Assembly: GCA_039621445.1 (NCBI GenBank)
Contig: CP154954.1
Location: 37,123,703 to 37,187,702, forward strand
Reading direction: 5' to 3'
Source: Euglena gracilis
Lineage: Eukaryota > Euglenida > Euglenophyceae > Euglenales
DNA length: 64,000 nt
Both the position numbers and the translations under genes were made by a program. The notes below the pieces were generated by a model that was given only the letters and a program-made list of their open reading frames with translations, searched no databases and was not told the DNA's origin. Numbering within the stretch: position 1 is the first letter of the stretch; every line of letters begins with the position of its first letter. Shown in pieces: positions 11,496 to 22,699 of the stretch.

Positions 11496-12170
11496 CCATT
11501 GCTCAGTGACCCCGGGGGGGGGGGGAAGGGGGTTGCTTTCCACTCCAAAAAAAAAACCAGTCAGTCACTACTTCCGGAAAAACCAGTCAGTCACTTTTTC
11601 ATTGTATGTGTACAGACGTATACATACATATACATATTTATATTAAAAAAACATATTATATATACATACAAAAATCCAAAAAAAATTCCTGCAACTTCGG
11701 CGTCAGGCCAGCCACCATTTCATTATTGGGCATACCCCCCCCCCCCGGTTGGGGTACGACAGGTGTTGAGCAATGGTGTGGCCAGCAGGATGGGCCCGCA
11801 GGCCCGCAGGGTGGGTGCTGGGAGGGCCAGCAGGATGGGCCGGGGGGCCGGCAGGATGGGCGCTGGGAGGGCCAGCACCAACCCATTGCTCAGGGCCCCC
11901 GGGGGGGGGGGGGAGGGGGTTGCTTTCCACTCCAAAAAAACCAGTCAGTCCCCCCCCCCCGGAGGGATTGGCCACTCTTCAGGAGGCAATGAGCATTTGC
12001 CAAAAAATCTCGAAAAATCCACTTTTTCATTTTCGGGCCCACCCCACCCCTTGGGGGGGGGGGGCAAAAAACCAGTCAGTCACTCTGAAGAAACCAGTTG
12101 GTCACCACCCCCCCCCGGCCCCCCGGTTGGGGTAGGACCGGCGTTGAGCAATGGTGTGGCCAGCGGGGTG
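11496..12170 (+). repeat. duplicated CCATTGCTCAG / CAGTCAGTCAC modules
   Basis: The segment near 11496-11580 (CCATTGCTCAG, long G run, TTGCTTTCCACTCC, ACCAGTCAGTCAC) recurs near 11881-11955. GGTTGGGGTA ... GTTGAGCAATGGTGTGGCC at 11750-11790 recurs at 12125-12165. An AT-rich ATACATAC stretch lies at 11610-11690. It looks like a local tandem duplication with decay. No gene. Confidence 0.6.
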
Positions 12171-12430
12171 GGCGCTGGGAGGGCCAACACGGTGGGGGCC
12201 GGGAGGGCCAGGGCGGGGGCCGGGAGGGCCAGGGCGGGGGCCGGGAGGGCCAGGGCGGGGGCCGGGAGGGCCAGGGCGGGGGCCGGGAGGGCCAGGGCGG
12301 GGGCCGGGAGGGCCAGGGCGGGGGCCGGGAGGGCCAGGGCGGGGGCCGGGAGGGCCAGGGCGGGGGCCGGGAGGGCCAGGGCGGGGGCCGGGAGGGCCAG
12401 GGCGGGGGCCGGGAGGGCCAGGATGGGGGC
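12171..12430 (+). repeat. 21-bp minisatellite, about 11 copies
   Basis: The unit GGCCGGGAGGGCCAGGGCGG(G) repeats every 21 bp with almost no divergence. Older versions (GGAGGGCCAGCAGGATGGGC) lie at 11770-11880. Since 21 is a multiple of three, every frame stays open, which explains long Gly/Arg/Pro/Ala translations that I do not regard as a gene. Confidence 0.85.
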
Positions 12431-14290
12431 CACCAGGAGAATGGCGAGGCGAAGGGGGAGGGCGGCGGGGCCGGCGATCACCAGGTGATGCGGCGGCAGG
12501 GCCGCATGGGAATCTCGGAGGAGGGAGTGGGGGGGAGCACCCTTCCAAAGCTGGGGGGGGGGGGGTGGGAGGACCTCGCCTCCGACCCCCAGTTTTCGGT
12601 TGCCGAAATTTTTGGCCATTTTCCGGGTTAAAAAAAATCAGCTTTTTGGGCATTTCTCAGAAATGGCCCCCCGCCACCTTGCCCCCCCAGGGGGGGGGGT
12701 GCTGCCACCAACCTCTGCCTGCGGAACTTCCCATGCAACCCTGTGTGCCGGCGTGGGGAGGGCGAGGCGAAGGGGGAGGGCGACGAGGCGAAGGGGGAGG
12801 GCGGCGTCACCAGGTGATACGGCGGCAGGGTCGCATGGGAATCTCAGAGGAGGGAGTGGGGGGAGCACCCTTCCAAAGCTTGGGGGGGGGGGTGGGAGGA
12901 CCTCGCCTCCGACCCCCAGTTTTCGGTTGCCGAAATTTTTGGCCATTTTCCGGGTTAAAAAAATCAGCTTTTTGGGCATTTCTCAGAAATGGCCCCCCGC
13001 CACCTTGCCCCCCCCGGGGGGGGTTGCTACCACCAACCTCTGTCTGCGGAACTTCCCATGCAACCCTGTGTGCCGGCGTGGGGAGGGCGAGGCGAAGGGG
13101 GAGGGCGGCGGGGCCGGCGATCACCAGGTGATACGGCGGCAGGGTCGCATGGGAATCTCAGAGGAGGGAGTGGGGGGGAGCAAGCTTCAAAAGCTGGGGG
13201 GGGTAGGACCTCGCCTCCGACCCCCAGTTTTCGGTTGCCGAAATTTTTGGCCATTTTCCGGGTTAAAAAAATCAGCTTTTTGGGCATTTCTCAGAAATGG
13301 CCCCCCGCCAGCTTGCCCCCCCCGGGGGGGGTTGCTACCACCAACCTCTGTCTGCGGAACTTCCCATGCAACCCTGTGTGCCGGCGTGGGGAGGGCGAGG
13401 CGAAGGGGGAGGGCGGCGGGGCCGGCGATCACCAGGTGATACGGCGGCAGGGTCGCATGGGAATCTCAGAGGAGGGAGTGGGGGGAGCACCCTTCCAAAG
13501 GTGGGGGGGGGGGGTAGGACCTCGCCTCCGACCCCCAGTTTTCGGTTGCCGAAATTTTTGGCCATTTTCCGGGTTAAAAAAATCAGCTTTTTGGGCATTT
13601 CTCAGAAATGGCCCCCCGCCACCTTGCCCCCCCCCCTCGCCGGGGGGTTGCTACCACCAACCTCTGCCTGCGGAACTTCCCATGCAACCCTGTGTGCCGG
13701 CGTGGGGAGGGCGAGGCGAAGGGGGAGGGCGACGAGGCGAAGGGGGAGGGCGGCGGGGCCGGCGATCACCAGGTGATGCGGCGGCAGGGCCGCATGGGAA
13801 TCTCGGAGGAGGGAGTGGGGAGGAGCACCCTTCAAAAGCTGGGGGGGGGGTGCGGGACACCGACCCCCAGTTTTCGGTTGCCGAAATTTTTGGCCATTTT
13901 CCGGGTTAAAAAAATCAGCTTTTTGGGCATTTCTCAGAAATGGCCCCCCGCCAGCTTGCCCCCCCCCCGGGGGGGGTTGCTACCACCAACCTCTGTCTGC
14001 GGACTTCCTTCCGAAACTTCCCATGCAATCCTGTGTGCCGGCGTGGGGAGGGCGAGGCGAAGGGGGAGGGCGGCGGGGCCGGCGATCACCAGGTGATGCG
14101 GCGGCAGGGCCGCATGGGAATCTCGGAGGAGGGAGTGGGGGGAGCATCCTTCCAAAATGGGGGGGGGGGGTGGGAGGACCCCGCCTCCAACCCCCAGTTT
14201 TCGGTTGTCGAAAATTTTGGCCGTTTTTTGGGGAGGTCAAAAAATCAATTTCTGGTATTTCTCAAAATGGCAGGGAATTAGAGGAAATGT
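12431..14290 (+). repeat. tandem repeat C, ~308-332-bp unit, six copies
   Basis: The landmark AGTTTTCGGTTG occurs at 12591, 12918, 13226, 13537, 13869 and 14196, giving spacings of 327, 308, 311, 332 and 327. The ~20-bp length difference comes partly from one or two copies of GACGAGGCGAAGGGGGAGGGC-like sequence. Each unit also carries CATGCAACCCTGTGTGCCGG, GATCACCAGGTGAT, GGAATCTC and a poly-G run. A decayed seventh unit is visible near 14590-14660. Not coding. Confidence 0.85.
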
Positions 14291-15066
14291 CCAGAGAACA
14301 AAATTGCAGCCCTTAAAATGGCCCATCTAACAGTATTTTGATTTCCCCACAACTCCCCGCCTGTCCCGAGTGACGTCGTTTTTGGCCATTTTGCCGAAAT
14401 TTCATGCTGAGCCTCAAGAGGGTCCCAAAATGCACACTTAGTGCGAAGCGTCGGAAGATTTTTTTTGGAGGGGGAGGAGGGGGAGGGGGGTGGGGGGACC
14501 CTCCTTTTGACACTGGGGGGGGGGGGGGGATCCCCCTCGCCACCGTACCCCCCTGGCGGGGGGGGTGACCCTCCCCTGCCAACTACCTCATGTCTGCGGA
14601 GCTTCCCATGCAACCCTGTGCGCCGGCATGGGGAGGGCGAGGGGAAGGGGAAGGGGGGCGAGAAGAGGAGGGAGAGGGGCGGGGAGGAATTGTCAGCATG
14701 CAATTGCTCCAAATAGGGGAAATACTCCAGGTTTGCCCAAATTGCCCCGGGTGGTTGCGTCATGGGGTGCTCATCATGGATATTTTCCCTGGTGGAGGTC
14801 TTTGCAGTTGGCATTTTCCTTCACAATTTGTGAGATTCCCCCACATTTTAATGAGATTCTGTCCGACTTTTCTCACCAAAGATGTGGTTTTTGGTCCGGA
14901 GCAATTGTGTGGCTGAGGAAGGGGAGAGGCGCCGGCGGTCACCAAGTGATCGGCGGCGGGAGGGAGGTGGTGCTGGAGCTGTGACAGAGGAGGAAAGTGT
15001 GAAAATGGATTCAAAACGGATCAAAATGGCTAAAAATGGCTGACTTTTTTTGTGTTGAAAATGTAT
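14291..15066. other. decayed repeat-C flank, no gene recognised
   Basis: Contains a partial CTTCCCATGCAACCCTGTG unit of repeat C, poly-G/poly-C runs near 14460-14570, and otherwise unremarkable sequence. No supported exon. Confidence 0.4.
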
Positions 15067-15068
15067 TA

Positions 15069-15302
15069 CCACCTCCCCCCCCTAATTGACCCCCCCCTAA
15101 TTGACCAAACGCCCCGGGGAAAATTTTTTCAACCCCCCCCCCCTAATTGACTGCCCAGGGGGATTCCGTGCCGAAGCACCCCCAAAAAGACGGTACCCCT
15201 TCCCTAATTGACCAACCCCCCCTAATTGAACCCCCCCCTAATTGACCAAAAGGGGGGTGACCGTGGAGAGGTCCCACGGTCAATTAGGGGGGGGGGAGGT
15301 GG
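15069..15302. mobile_element. poly-C/poly-G inverted-repeat element, TAATTGACC family, copy 1
   Basis: Ends are CCACCTCCCCCCCCTAATTG and its complement, giving a ~23-bp terminal inverted repeat, with TA directly outside at 15067-15068 and 15303-15304. The interior repeats CCCCTAATTGACC several times. It has no coding capacity. A rearranged copy in opposite orientation lies at 21711-21909. Confidence 0.7.
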
Positions 15303-15930
15303 TACCGAAGGATTGCCCAAAATGCCCTCAACTCAGCCCAATTTAACTAATGGCTTCAGACCCCCATTTGGCCAATTAAGGGGGTGGCTGGAGGACCCCC
15401 ACCCCCTCATTTTTTGACCTATGCAAAATTGGTCAAATCTTGTGCATACCCTCCCCCCCCCCCGGATTGGATCTCTTCTGCCGGACCCCGAAAGGCCAAT
15501 CAGGGGGGCAATCTGGGGGAGAGGGGGGGTGAGGGTAATTGGACTGGTCATGACTTTTTCTTATTCAGCGGATTGGAGAGGGTGGTCCCAACACAAAATT
15601 TGAAAGAAATCAAAAAACCAGTGAATTTTTTGCAGACTGACATTTGCAGAAGGGACATTTGGGGGGGTCATGGTATGCCGAAAAGCCAAGATTTTGCGAT
15701 TTGGGATATGGCCACCCAAGAATGCCATTTTGGCCATTTGTGAGCCACTGGGAAAATTTTTCTCCAGTTAGCCAAATGTCAGTGCCATTTGGCAGTCCAG
15801 CGGCCGACTCCAGCCTCCCTCCCCCAGACCATTCATGCGGGATCAACCATCATTGTGGTACTTTGTTGCCAAGGGACCGCCACCCAAAATTTTGTCGGTT
15901 GCCCTGGGGCCTTTACAAAGCAGAAACCCT
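15303..15930. other. no gene recognised; holds a short conserved block
   Basis: A ~45-bp block near 15868-15912 (CCAAGGGACC ... CACCCAAAATTTTGT ... CGGTTGCCCTGGGGCC) matches, in reverse orientation, the block near 17410-17465. In translation both give P-R-D-x-H-P-K-F. It may be a shared repeat or a remnant of a duplicated exon. Nothing else is recognised. Confidence 0.3.
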
Positions 15931-16257
15931 GGTACTTGTCTGTTGGTCAATCCACGGCAGTGCATCAAGTCTGTTAGTTGGTCGATCCACACCAATAACG
16001 GTTAGGGATGGGGTTTAGGGTTTAGGGTCAGGGTTTGGGTTAGGGTTAACCCTAACCCTAACCCGTCGGGCGTTCCCCTGCTGCCTGTGTGTATCTATGT
16101 GCGCAGCTCCACAAGCTCTCTGAGCTCTCTGGACCCTGTGCCGACACCAGCCATGTCTTCTAACCCTGTTTTGGGCTTTCCCTGTCCATCATTGACCCAA
16201 AGTAGGCCAAAAGTGTGGATCGACCTGTTTTGCCATGGATCGACGAACAGACAAGTA
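15931..16257. mobile_element. telomere-repeat element, copy 2 (internally deleted)
   Basis: The same ends as the 875-bp element at 3288-4162 (GGTACTTGTCTGTT ... CGAACAGACAAGTA) enclose only 327 bp. The interior keeps GGGTTAGGGTTAACCCTAACC, with the two telomere-like orientations head to head. The right terminal CC is missing and no clear target duplication is visible. A deletion derivative of the same family. Confidence 0.8.
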
Positions 16258-16735
16258 AAAAAAAAATCCCCTCCTCAGGCAGGGGGGGGGAGAAGTGCGC
16301 TCGGCCGGCCTCGGAAAAAATGCGCAAAAATGCGCAAAAATGCGCAAAAAAATGCGCAAAAAATGCGCATTTTTGGAAAAAAAAAAAAAAAAAAAATGCG
16401 CAAAATTCACGAAAATGCAAAAATTACCCAAAAACATGCAAAAATGGCACCAAATTTGAAGAAATTATGGAGAATAATGAGGAAAATGTATGTTTCAAAA
16501 AAAGTCAAAAATTTCAAATTTTTGCAAAAAATTGCAAAAATGGTCAAAAATGCGAAAATTTTGGAAAATCACGAAAAAATGTGCCAAAAAGCAAAAAAAT
16601 TTGCTTAAACACTCAAAAAAACTCGCAAAAAATGCGAAAAAATGCGCAAAAATGCGCATTTTCGGAAAATTTGAAAAAATGCGCAAAAAATGCGCAAAAA
16701 TGCGAAAAAATGCGAAACGCATTTTTCCCCCCCCC
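16258..16735. repeat. A-rich tract with repeated ATGCGCAAAA words
   Basis: The plus strand is strongly A-biased. AAAATGCGCAAAA-type words recur in two clusters (16310-16400 and 16620-16720), some forming AAAATGCGCATTTT palindromes. Lys/Asn/Met-rich open frames here follow from composition. No gene. Confidence 0.6.
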
Positions 16736-16837
16736 CTGCCTCAGGGCAATTTGAAGGTGCAGGGGTTGGGGCTGAGGGTGTAGGGTTGTAGGTGTAGGGT
16801 AGGGCTGAGGGTGTTAGTCAGATCACCAGCAGGATCA

Positions 16838-17125
16838 CCATTACCCCCCTAAACGACCCCCCCCCCTAAATGACCCTCCGGGGTCCGGGCCCAGACAATG
16901 GAAAGCTCTTTCAAGGAAAAAAGTCTTCAAAACTGACCGATTTTTTGAGATTTTCAGAAAAGTGAGTTTTCCTTCTTGTAGAATTGATGCCAAAAAATTA
17001 CAAAAAAAAGGGGTAGGGGGTGTCCAAGACCCTTTTTTTTTCGATCCCCCTCAGTGACCCCCCTAAGTGACCCTCCGGGGTTCTGGCCGGGATAAGAGGG
17101 GGGTCATTCAGGGGGGGGTTGATGG
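16838..17125. mobile_element. inverted-repeat element, CCATTACC...TAAATGACC family, copy 2
   Basis: It begins CCATTACCCCCCTAAACGAC and ends GGTCATTCAGGGGGGG then TTGATGG, followed by TA. Its ~200-bp interior is the reverse complement of the interior of 26203-26508, including the AAAACTCACTTTTCTGAAAA block. That makes two dispersed copies in opposite orientation. Non-coding. Confidence 0.65.
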
Positions 17126-17129
17126 TATT

Positions 17130-17640
17130 CTCAGCGAATTCCCGTTAGCTTGGGGGCAAGGTTTAGGATTATTCTGCCATCCCAAGGCGGACAACTGGCA
17201 GGGATGAAGAAAGACAAAGCCCTCCGACATTTTGCCTCACCTGCCGTTGCTGGAGGCAAAGATGCTAGCAGCAAACACTCTTGTCTCCCCCCCTTTCTTC
17301 CCCACCTTAGCCTCACAACTGGGATCAAAGTCAGGTCATATGGCTCACAACACCAACCCAAAAGCAAAAATTCACCCCAAAACCATCAGATGTATCACAC
17401 AACCACAATTCAGGCCTCAGGGCAACCGACTTGTAAAATTTTGGGTGAAGGTCCCTTGGCGAGCAAGTACCGCCATTTGAAAAACTCAAACATGACTGCA
17501 TAGGGTCCAGATGGTGGAACGCTTGGTCACTGGTCATGAAGTGCAGGTTTTTGGAAAAAAGACTTGGTGGTGCTGTTCGCCACTCGACCGCCAGCTGCCC
17601 TAAACCTGACCCTCACCTAACCCCAACCCTGACTCTGACC
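17130..17640. other. no gene recognised; balanced composition
   Basis: Composition is gene-like and several frames are open on both strands, but I see no known domain and no convincing splice sites. It includes the 17410-17465 block shared with 15868-15912. From 17595 to 17650 there are degenerate telomere-like units (CCTAACCCCAACCCTGAC). Confidence 0.3.
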
Positions 17641-17859
17641 CTAACCCTTGATTCCTTCAAGAACCAGTGAACAAGAACCGTCTTGGTTTAACTGACAGCT
17701 GACAGTTGCAACATTTGGCACTTGCATCTTTTGGCACTCAAGCATTTCACCTGCTTGATTGATGAGGTGCACATGGGACTTGCGACAAGCCACAACAAAA
17801 TGCAACAGCATGGAGGAGCCAGTGGTCGGCACTGACGCAGTTCTGGGTTGGAGTGCTGA

Positions 17860-18025
17860 TGAATCACAACACAGCCAACGCCACTGCACTGCACTCCACT
17901 GCAGTGCATTGCCATTGCACTCTGTTTTGAAACCCAAACCACTGCACTGTCACTGCCATTGCGTTGCCAGGCACTGCCACTTCGCTGCATGGCATTGCAC
18001 TGCCCTGCAGTGCGTCAAATTTTGC
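17860..18025 (+). repeat. degenerate CACTGC-type microsatellite
   Basis: The words CACTGCACTGCA, CACTGCAGTGCA and CATTGCACTG recur with variable spacing. His/Cys-rich translations across it are a by-product. Confidence 0.5.
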
Positions 18026-18159
18026 CTCAACTCCACAAGTTTTTTGATGACAATGCCGGTGGTGTTAACGACGCTGAAGGTGGACATCCGCGCAACTGCT
18101 CGAAGCGCATGTGTCCACAAAGCGCGTGTTTATTGTTTCTTTTTGCACAGAGAGATTTT

Positions 18160-18342
18160 CTACAATGCACTGCAGTTGACAGTCTCTGAAGTGAGTTCAG
18201 CACTCAGAAGCTTCTGCCACTTCTGCAAAAGGCCCATCTCAGCCATGTGGTGCTCTTTGTGAGTTTTGAAGGCAAAATCACGTCCAGCACTCCATTCCAG
18301 CACCGCTCCAGTGCCGAAATCCGCGCCACCGTTCACTTGCAT
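18160..18342 (-). CDS. small open frame, possible first exon, unknown
   Basis: The minus strand encodes 60 residues from an ATG at 18342. They include GAVLEWSAGRDFAFKTHKEHH and a helix-like, charged stretch (MAEMGLLQKWQKLLSAEL). Composition is balanced and there are no homopolymers, but no family is recognised and no splice donor is obvious before the stop. It could be chance. Confidence 0.2.
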   Translation of the reverse strand: MQVNGGADFGTGAVLEWSAGRDFAFKTHKEHHMAEMGLLQKWQKLLSAELTSETVNCSAL

Positions 18343-19516
18343 TTTGTAGTGACTTGTCCCAACCCGAACTGAATTAGAGACACATATTTTATTGATACTG
18401 TTTCATTTCTTTTTGAATTTTTTTCCCTGACAACTTTTTGTCACTTTGCCAAAAAAAATTGGCATTGGTTGCAGCTGATCCCCAACCAATCACAAAACAA
18501 AACACACCAGCAGTGTGCAGAACAAATGCACAATCGTTGCGTTGAACTTCATCTCGTCGTTGATGACGATTTCGGAATTGCGAAGTTCGCCGAACGATGA
18601 AAACGGAGCGAGGGCAAAAAAGAGCAATTCCCCTGGGCCCGGGGCACGGTCTGGGCGAACCAGTGCTACCCGCCGTGAATTCAATTCCCGTTTGGAGCTG
18701 AAACGGAACACGGCACGTGCCCGGGGCACGGTTTGGGTGAAGCTGTTTTCCCAAAGGAAAATTCATTGGTGTGGTTCGGCACGCCGTGCCGAGGGGGTCG
18801 GGTGACCAGGGGGGGGGGGCTGCCGAACCTCCAGCGGTGAACGTTCACCACGAGGACTTTTTTGGCCGGTGGACTTCACCGGTGAAGTTCACCGGGGGGT
18901 CCGCAGCACCCCCCCCCAACCTCCATGGCGGTGGACTGGGGGATGGTAGTGGGTGGTCGGCCGCGGTAGGTGGTCGGCGAGACGGGATGGGGGGTATTGT
19001 GTAGTGGGCCGGCTACCCACTCTTTTGTACTAACAGGCCCCATGAAGAAAACCCTATGCAAACCAGTTGGTGCCCCGGTAGTCGATGGTCATAAAAATGG
19101 TCTGTGGCGGACCCAAATCACATGGAAATGGTCCAGATGGGTCCAAATAAGTGCCTAACACCAACATAAACACCCTCAGATGAAAATCTTTGGTCGGTGG
19201 GGGTGGGTGGGCCTGTGATGGGGGTCCAGAGGTTACAAAATTAACAATGAAAAAGGGATTACATGAAAATCCTTTAGAAATGCAAGCTTTCTGCGTTACG
19301 AAGGGCAGAAAACATCCCCTCCGCCTCCCATCCGAGTTTCAAATAGCAAAATCCCTTCTGTGTTGGCAACACACTTGGGGGCTAAGTCGTTTTTTGTGGC
19401 TCACTTTGGCACAGGCGGGGGGGGCTCCGCCCCCCCCCCCTCAAATAACAAAATCCCTTCTATGTTGGCAACATACTTGGAAGGCTAAGTCCTTTTTGTG
19501 CGAAATCTTGACATTA
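18343..19516. other. no gene recognised; contains GAAGTTCACC palindromes and a short duplication
   Basis: GGTGGACTTCACC/GGTGAAGTTCACC palindromic words lie at 18868-18900. A ~60-bp direct duplication lies at 19336-19398 and 19441-19500 (CAAATAGCAAAATCCCTTCT versus CAAATAACAAAATCCCTTCT), each copy holding a TGTTGGCAACA hairpin. The minus-strand frame at 18490-18729 ends in a hydrophobic stretch but has no recognised homology. Confidence 0.35.
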
Positions 19517-19672
19517 CCATGCCCCCCCCCATATAAGACCCCCCCTCGGGAGCCAAAATCCCGGGGGGGGGGGGTCTTATATGGGGGGCTTATATGGGGG
19601 GGTCGGTCCCGGCCAAAGGGCCGGCCTTCGGCCGGCCAGGGGGGGGGTCTTATGTGGGGGGGGGGGGCATGG
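19517..19672. mobile_element. poly-C/poly-G inverted-repeat element, ATATAAGACC family
   Basis: Ends are CCATGCCCCCCCCCATATAA and its near-complement, bounded by TA at 19515-19516 and 19673-19674. The interior holds more GGGGTCTTATATGGG words and a perfect GGCCGGCC-TTC-GGCCGGCC hairpin. It is 156 bp long and non-coding. Confidence 0.65.
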
Positions 19673-20397
19673 TATATTGAAAATCCAATGGGGAGAGGTG
19701 TTCTTTTGTCAAAAAGGGGCCCAATATGGACATCCCCCCCCCCCAGTTTTTGCATATTCACCCCCAATTGGGGGCTCTGGAGCCATTTGGGTGGGTTTTG
19801 AGTGGCGTTGAGGTGATTTCTACGTACGTTTTTTTCAGGGGGGTGCTTAAAAGTCGGCGCTTTGACCCGTTAGCACATTGGAGGGGGTATTTCGCCGACT
19901 AGTCGGCCGACTACCCACCACTCCCCCCCCACCCCACCCCGTCTCGCCGACCAGCTACCAACTAGGCCTAGTCGGCCATCCAACTGGGTGGTCAGCCGAC
20001 TAGTCAGCCGGCCACCCATTGCCCCCCGCCCACATCCACTGTTTTGCACTGGGGGGGGGGCAAATGGGGCTAGGCTGTCGAGTTCGGGTCCCCAAAACCG
20101 TCCCCCCTCCCCCTTTTCTGGTTAAACCGGCGTTTGGGACGCCGGGTTCAGGGCAGAACCGCCGTCCCCCTCCACGGGTTTTCTGGACGACGATTCTGTC
20201 CTGAAAACTTTTGGGTCCAAAAATAGATCCAGTCAAGAATTTATCACACGTTTTTTTTTGGTAGTTTTGATTCCTTTGGGTGCCAATTCCTACCATGCCA
20301 AATAACACCCCCCTGGGATTTTGGCAGGGGGTCTTATTCCACCTCCCCCCCCCCTTGATTGAACGGAGGTTAGGCAGGGGTGGGGGGCTGTGGGGGT

Positions 20398-20450
20398 GGT
20401 GCGGGTCACGGGGGGGTCACGGGGGGGGTCACGGGGGGGGTCACGGGGGA
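20398..20450 (+). repeat. tandem GTCACGGGG(G) words
   Basis: Four GTCACGGGG units in a row. The same word recurs at 21228-21275, 30710-30750, 32015-32060 and 38597-38632, and reversed near 23500-23540. A dispersed module, function unknown. Confidence 0.6.
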
Positions 20451-20789
20451 AGTATGCCACTTTGACATAGCTGGCTTTTTTTGTTTTTTTTAAAAAAAAC
20501 GTTTTTTTTTTATTAAAAAAAGCAGGCAAAAAAAACGGGAAAAAAACAAAGGGGAAAATGATGGTCCAAATTTTGCCTTTGATCGCAAGGGTGAACCAAT
20601 CTTAGCTCAAATGACTTGAAAACCAATACTTTTGGAGGTCTTCAACAAGAATGGTTAAAATAGGGCATTTTTCTGCCATTTTGGGATGTTTCAACTTGAA
20701 ACATCCCAAATTTGGTGTCTTTCTCTGCCTGAGGATGGGCAAAAAAAAGCTAAAGTTAAAGGCAAAAAAATTTTTCGCCCTGGACCCTC

Positions 20790-20880
20790 AATGGCGTTTT
20801 TTTTGTTTTTGTTTAAAAAAAACATGTTTTTTTTTTAAAAAAACGTGTTTTTTTTGACTTCGTTTTTAAACAAACAATGA
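20790..20880. repeat. T/A fold-back repeat
   Basis: The pattern ATGGCGTTTTTTTTGTTTTT, then AAAACATGTTTT, AAAACGTGTTTT and GACTTCGTTTTTAAAC can fold on itself. Similar copies lie at 20467-20528, 23100-23250, 25093-25144 (continuing at 25854-25900), 31436-31500, 32696-32790, 33045-33095, 33363-33447, 38455-38530 and 38885-38972. Sequence beyond the fold-back (CATCCCAAATTTGGTGTCTT at 20701-20720) is shared in reverse with 33338-33358, so the fold-back is part of a larger repeat. Confidence 0.6.
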
Positions 20881-21284
20881 TGTTGCATCACATCACGAGA
20901 AGGGCAGAACGCATCCTGAAATCGGTGAAAAGAACAGAAAACCGTCAGCTTCGATCATGGTCCCTAGAATGGTGGTGCCTCCCGCGTCCCCCCCCCCCCG
21001 CGTCCCCCCGCGTCCCCCCGCGTCCCCAACACCCCCATGGGTCAAATTCACGCTGCTTTTTTTATGGACCATGCCAAGGCAAATTTTCAATGCTTTCAAC
21101 CAGAAAATTGATGAAAAGCGACCAAAATTGCCACCTACATCAAAAAGCAGGTTGAAATGATGAATGAAAAGAAAGGCTGAAATGATGAAGGTTGATGCAT
21201 TGTATGAAAATTGAAGGCTCGATTCTCGGGTCACGGGCGGGTCACAGGGGGGGGGTCACGGGGGGGTCACGGGGGTAGCACCCC

Positions 21285-21392
21285 CTGTGGACCCCCCGGT
21301 GAAGTTCACCGGTGAACATTCACGGGGGGGGGGGGGGGGTGCTTTCGGCGGTGAAGTTCACTGGTGAAGTTCACCGGTGAACTTCACCGTTT
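21285..21392. repeat. clustered GGTGAAGTTCACC palindromes
   Basis: Alternating GTGAAGTTCACCGG and GTGAACTTCACCG words form nested palindromes on either side of a 13-base G run. The same words occur at 18868-18900, 21549-21580, 24566-24603, 29838-29868 and 30358-30390. Confidence 0.6.
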
Positions 21393-21710
21393 TGATGGTT
21401 GGGAGTGAAATTTTCATGGGTAAAAATTTGCCCCTTTCCTCTCAAAATGGTCATTTTGAGGTTGATGCTTCATGGAATTTTATCGAAATTTCCGAAAACT
21501 TACCCAAAATGCCATTTTTGGTCATTTTTGGCCAAAAAAAGTACTCTCTTGGTGAACTTCACCGGTGAAGTTCACCGATGGGTTAGGCAGAGGGGGGGGA
21601 GGGGGTCCGGGACCCCCCGGTGAACTTTCAAACGGTGAACTTCGCCATAGGGGGGGGGGAGGGGGTCAAAATGACCAAAGTCTACTGCCTGATCTCCAAC
21701 GTGGGACCTC

Positions 21711-21909
21711 TCCACGGTCACCCCCCTTTTGGTCAATTAGGGGGGGTTCAATTAGGGGGGGAGGGGGGCGTCAATTAGGGGGGGGGGGGGCCGTCAAATA
21801 AGGGGTGCTACAGAATCCCCCTGGGCAGTCAATTAGGGGGGGGGTTCAAAAAATTTTCTCCGGGGCGTTTGGTCAATTGGGGGGGGGTCAATTAGGGGGA
21901 AGAGGTGGT
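21711..21909. mobile_element. TAATTGACC-family element, copy 2, reversed and rearranged
   Basis: GTCAATTAGGGG words repeat six times. ACCTCTCCACGGTCACCC at the left and TCCCCCTGGGCAGTCAATTA in the middle are reverse matches to internal parts of 15069-15302. The right end is GAGGTGG followed by TA. The left end is rearranged. Confidence 0.6.
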
Positions 21910-22699
21910 ATAAGGGGGGGGGGGCATGATAATCAGGTCATTTTTTGGCCCCTATTGGGTTGCGGAAACCCTCCATCTGCGGTGGTGGGGGGTCGCAGGG
22001 GCATTTGGGGACCACTGGAGTGGATATACAATTTTGGTACAAAAAAATGGCCCTGTTTTGGAAATAGAAGGCACCCCCAGGGGAGGTGGGGTCCGGGGGG
22101 GGACGCAGAAAAATTTTGTTCGATGCACAGCCCAATAGTGCGGCACACCCAGTCCAACGACAGGGTGGGCATGGGAGGCTAGGCACAGCGGGGGGGGGGG
22201 GGGCTGGGGGGGGCGAGCGGCGGGGGGGGGGGTCTTGCAGGGGAGGGGGGGGGAGGGGGGTCCGAGGGTAGCCGCGCGGGCGGAACGCATCCTAAAATCG
22301 GTGATTTTCGGGTCCAGAAAGTGGTCATTTTTTGCCATTTTGGGGCCATTTTTGACTCAAAAAGTGCTTTTTTGGCCGCGCACAGAGCGCGCGGCCCCCA
22401 AATTTGCCATTTTATGTCCGAAAATGGTCATTTTTGGTCATTTTTGGGCCTCAAAAAAATCGTGATTTTTTCACAAAAATTTTTTTCTTGGCTATGCTAG
22501 GCACAGTGGGGGGAGGGGGGTCCAGGGGGGGGGCGAGCGGCCGCGCAGGGGCCGCGCAGGGGGGGAGGGGGGGTCCCGGACCCCCCCGAGCGGCACGCCT
22601 AGCCTCCATGGGACACCATCTGGGGGGTGGGACACCAGTCAACAAAAAGGTCTTTGAGACTCCATTGAAGGCAGCCGGGCAAAGGGATGTGGGACCATC

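Noticed and set aside
11469-14300. Gly/Arg/Pro-rich frames of 300 residues or more over the minisatellite and repeat C
   Set aside because: The 21-bp period keeps all frames open, and repeat C unit lengths vary in ways that break frames.
16087-16783. Lys/Asn/Met-rich frames
   Set aside because: They result from an A-rich tract with ATGCGCAAAA words; no protein-like pattern.
18490-18729. Minus-strand frame ending in a signal-like hydrophobic stretch
   Set aside because: It stops right after the hydrophobic part, and the plus strand is equally open; no homology recognised.
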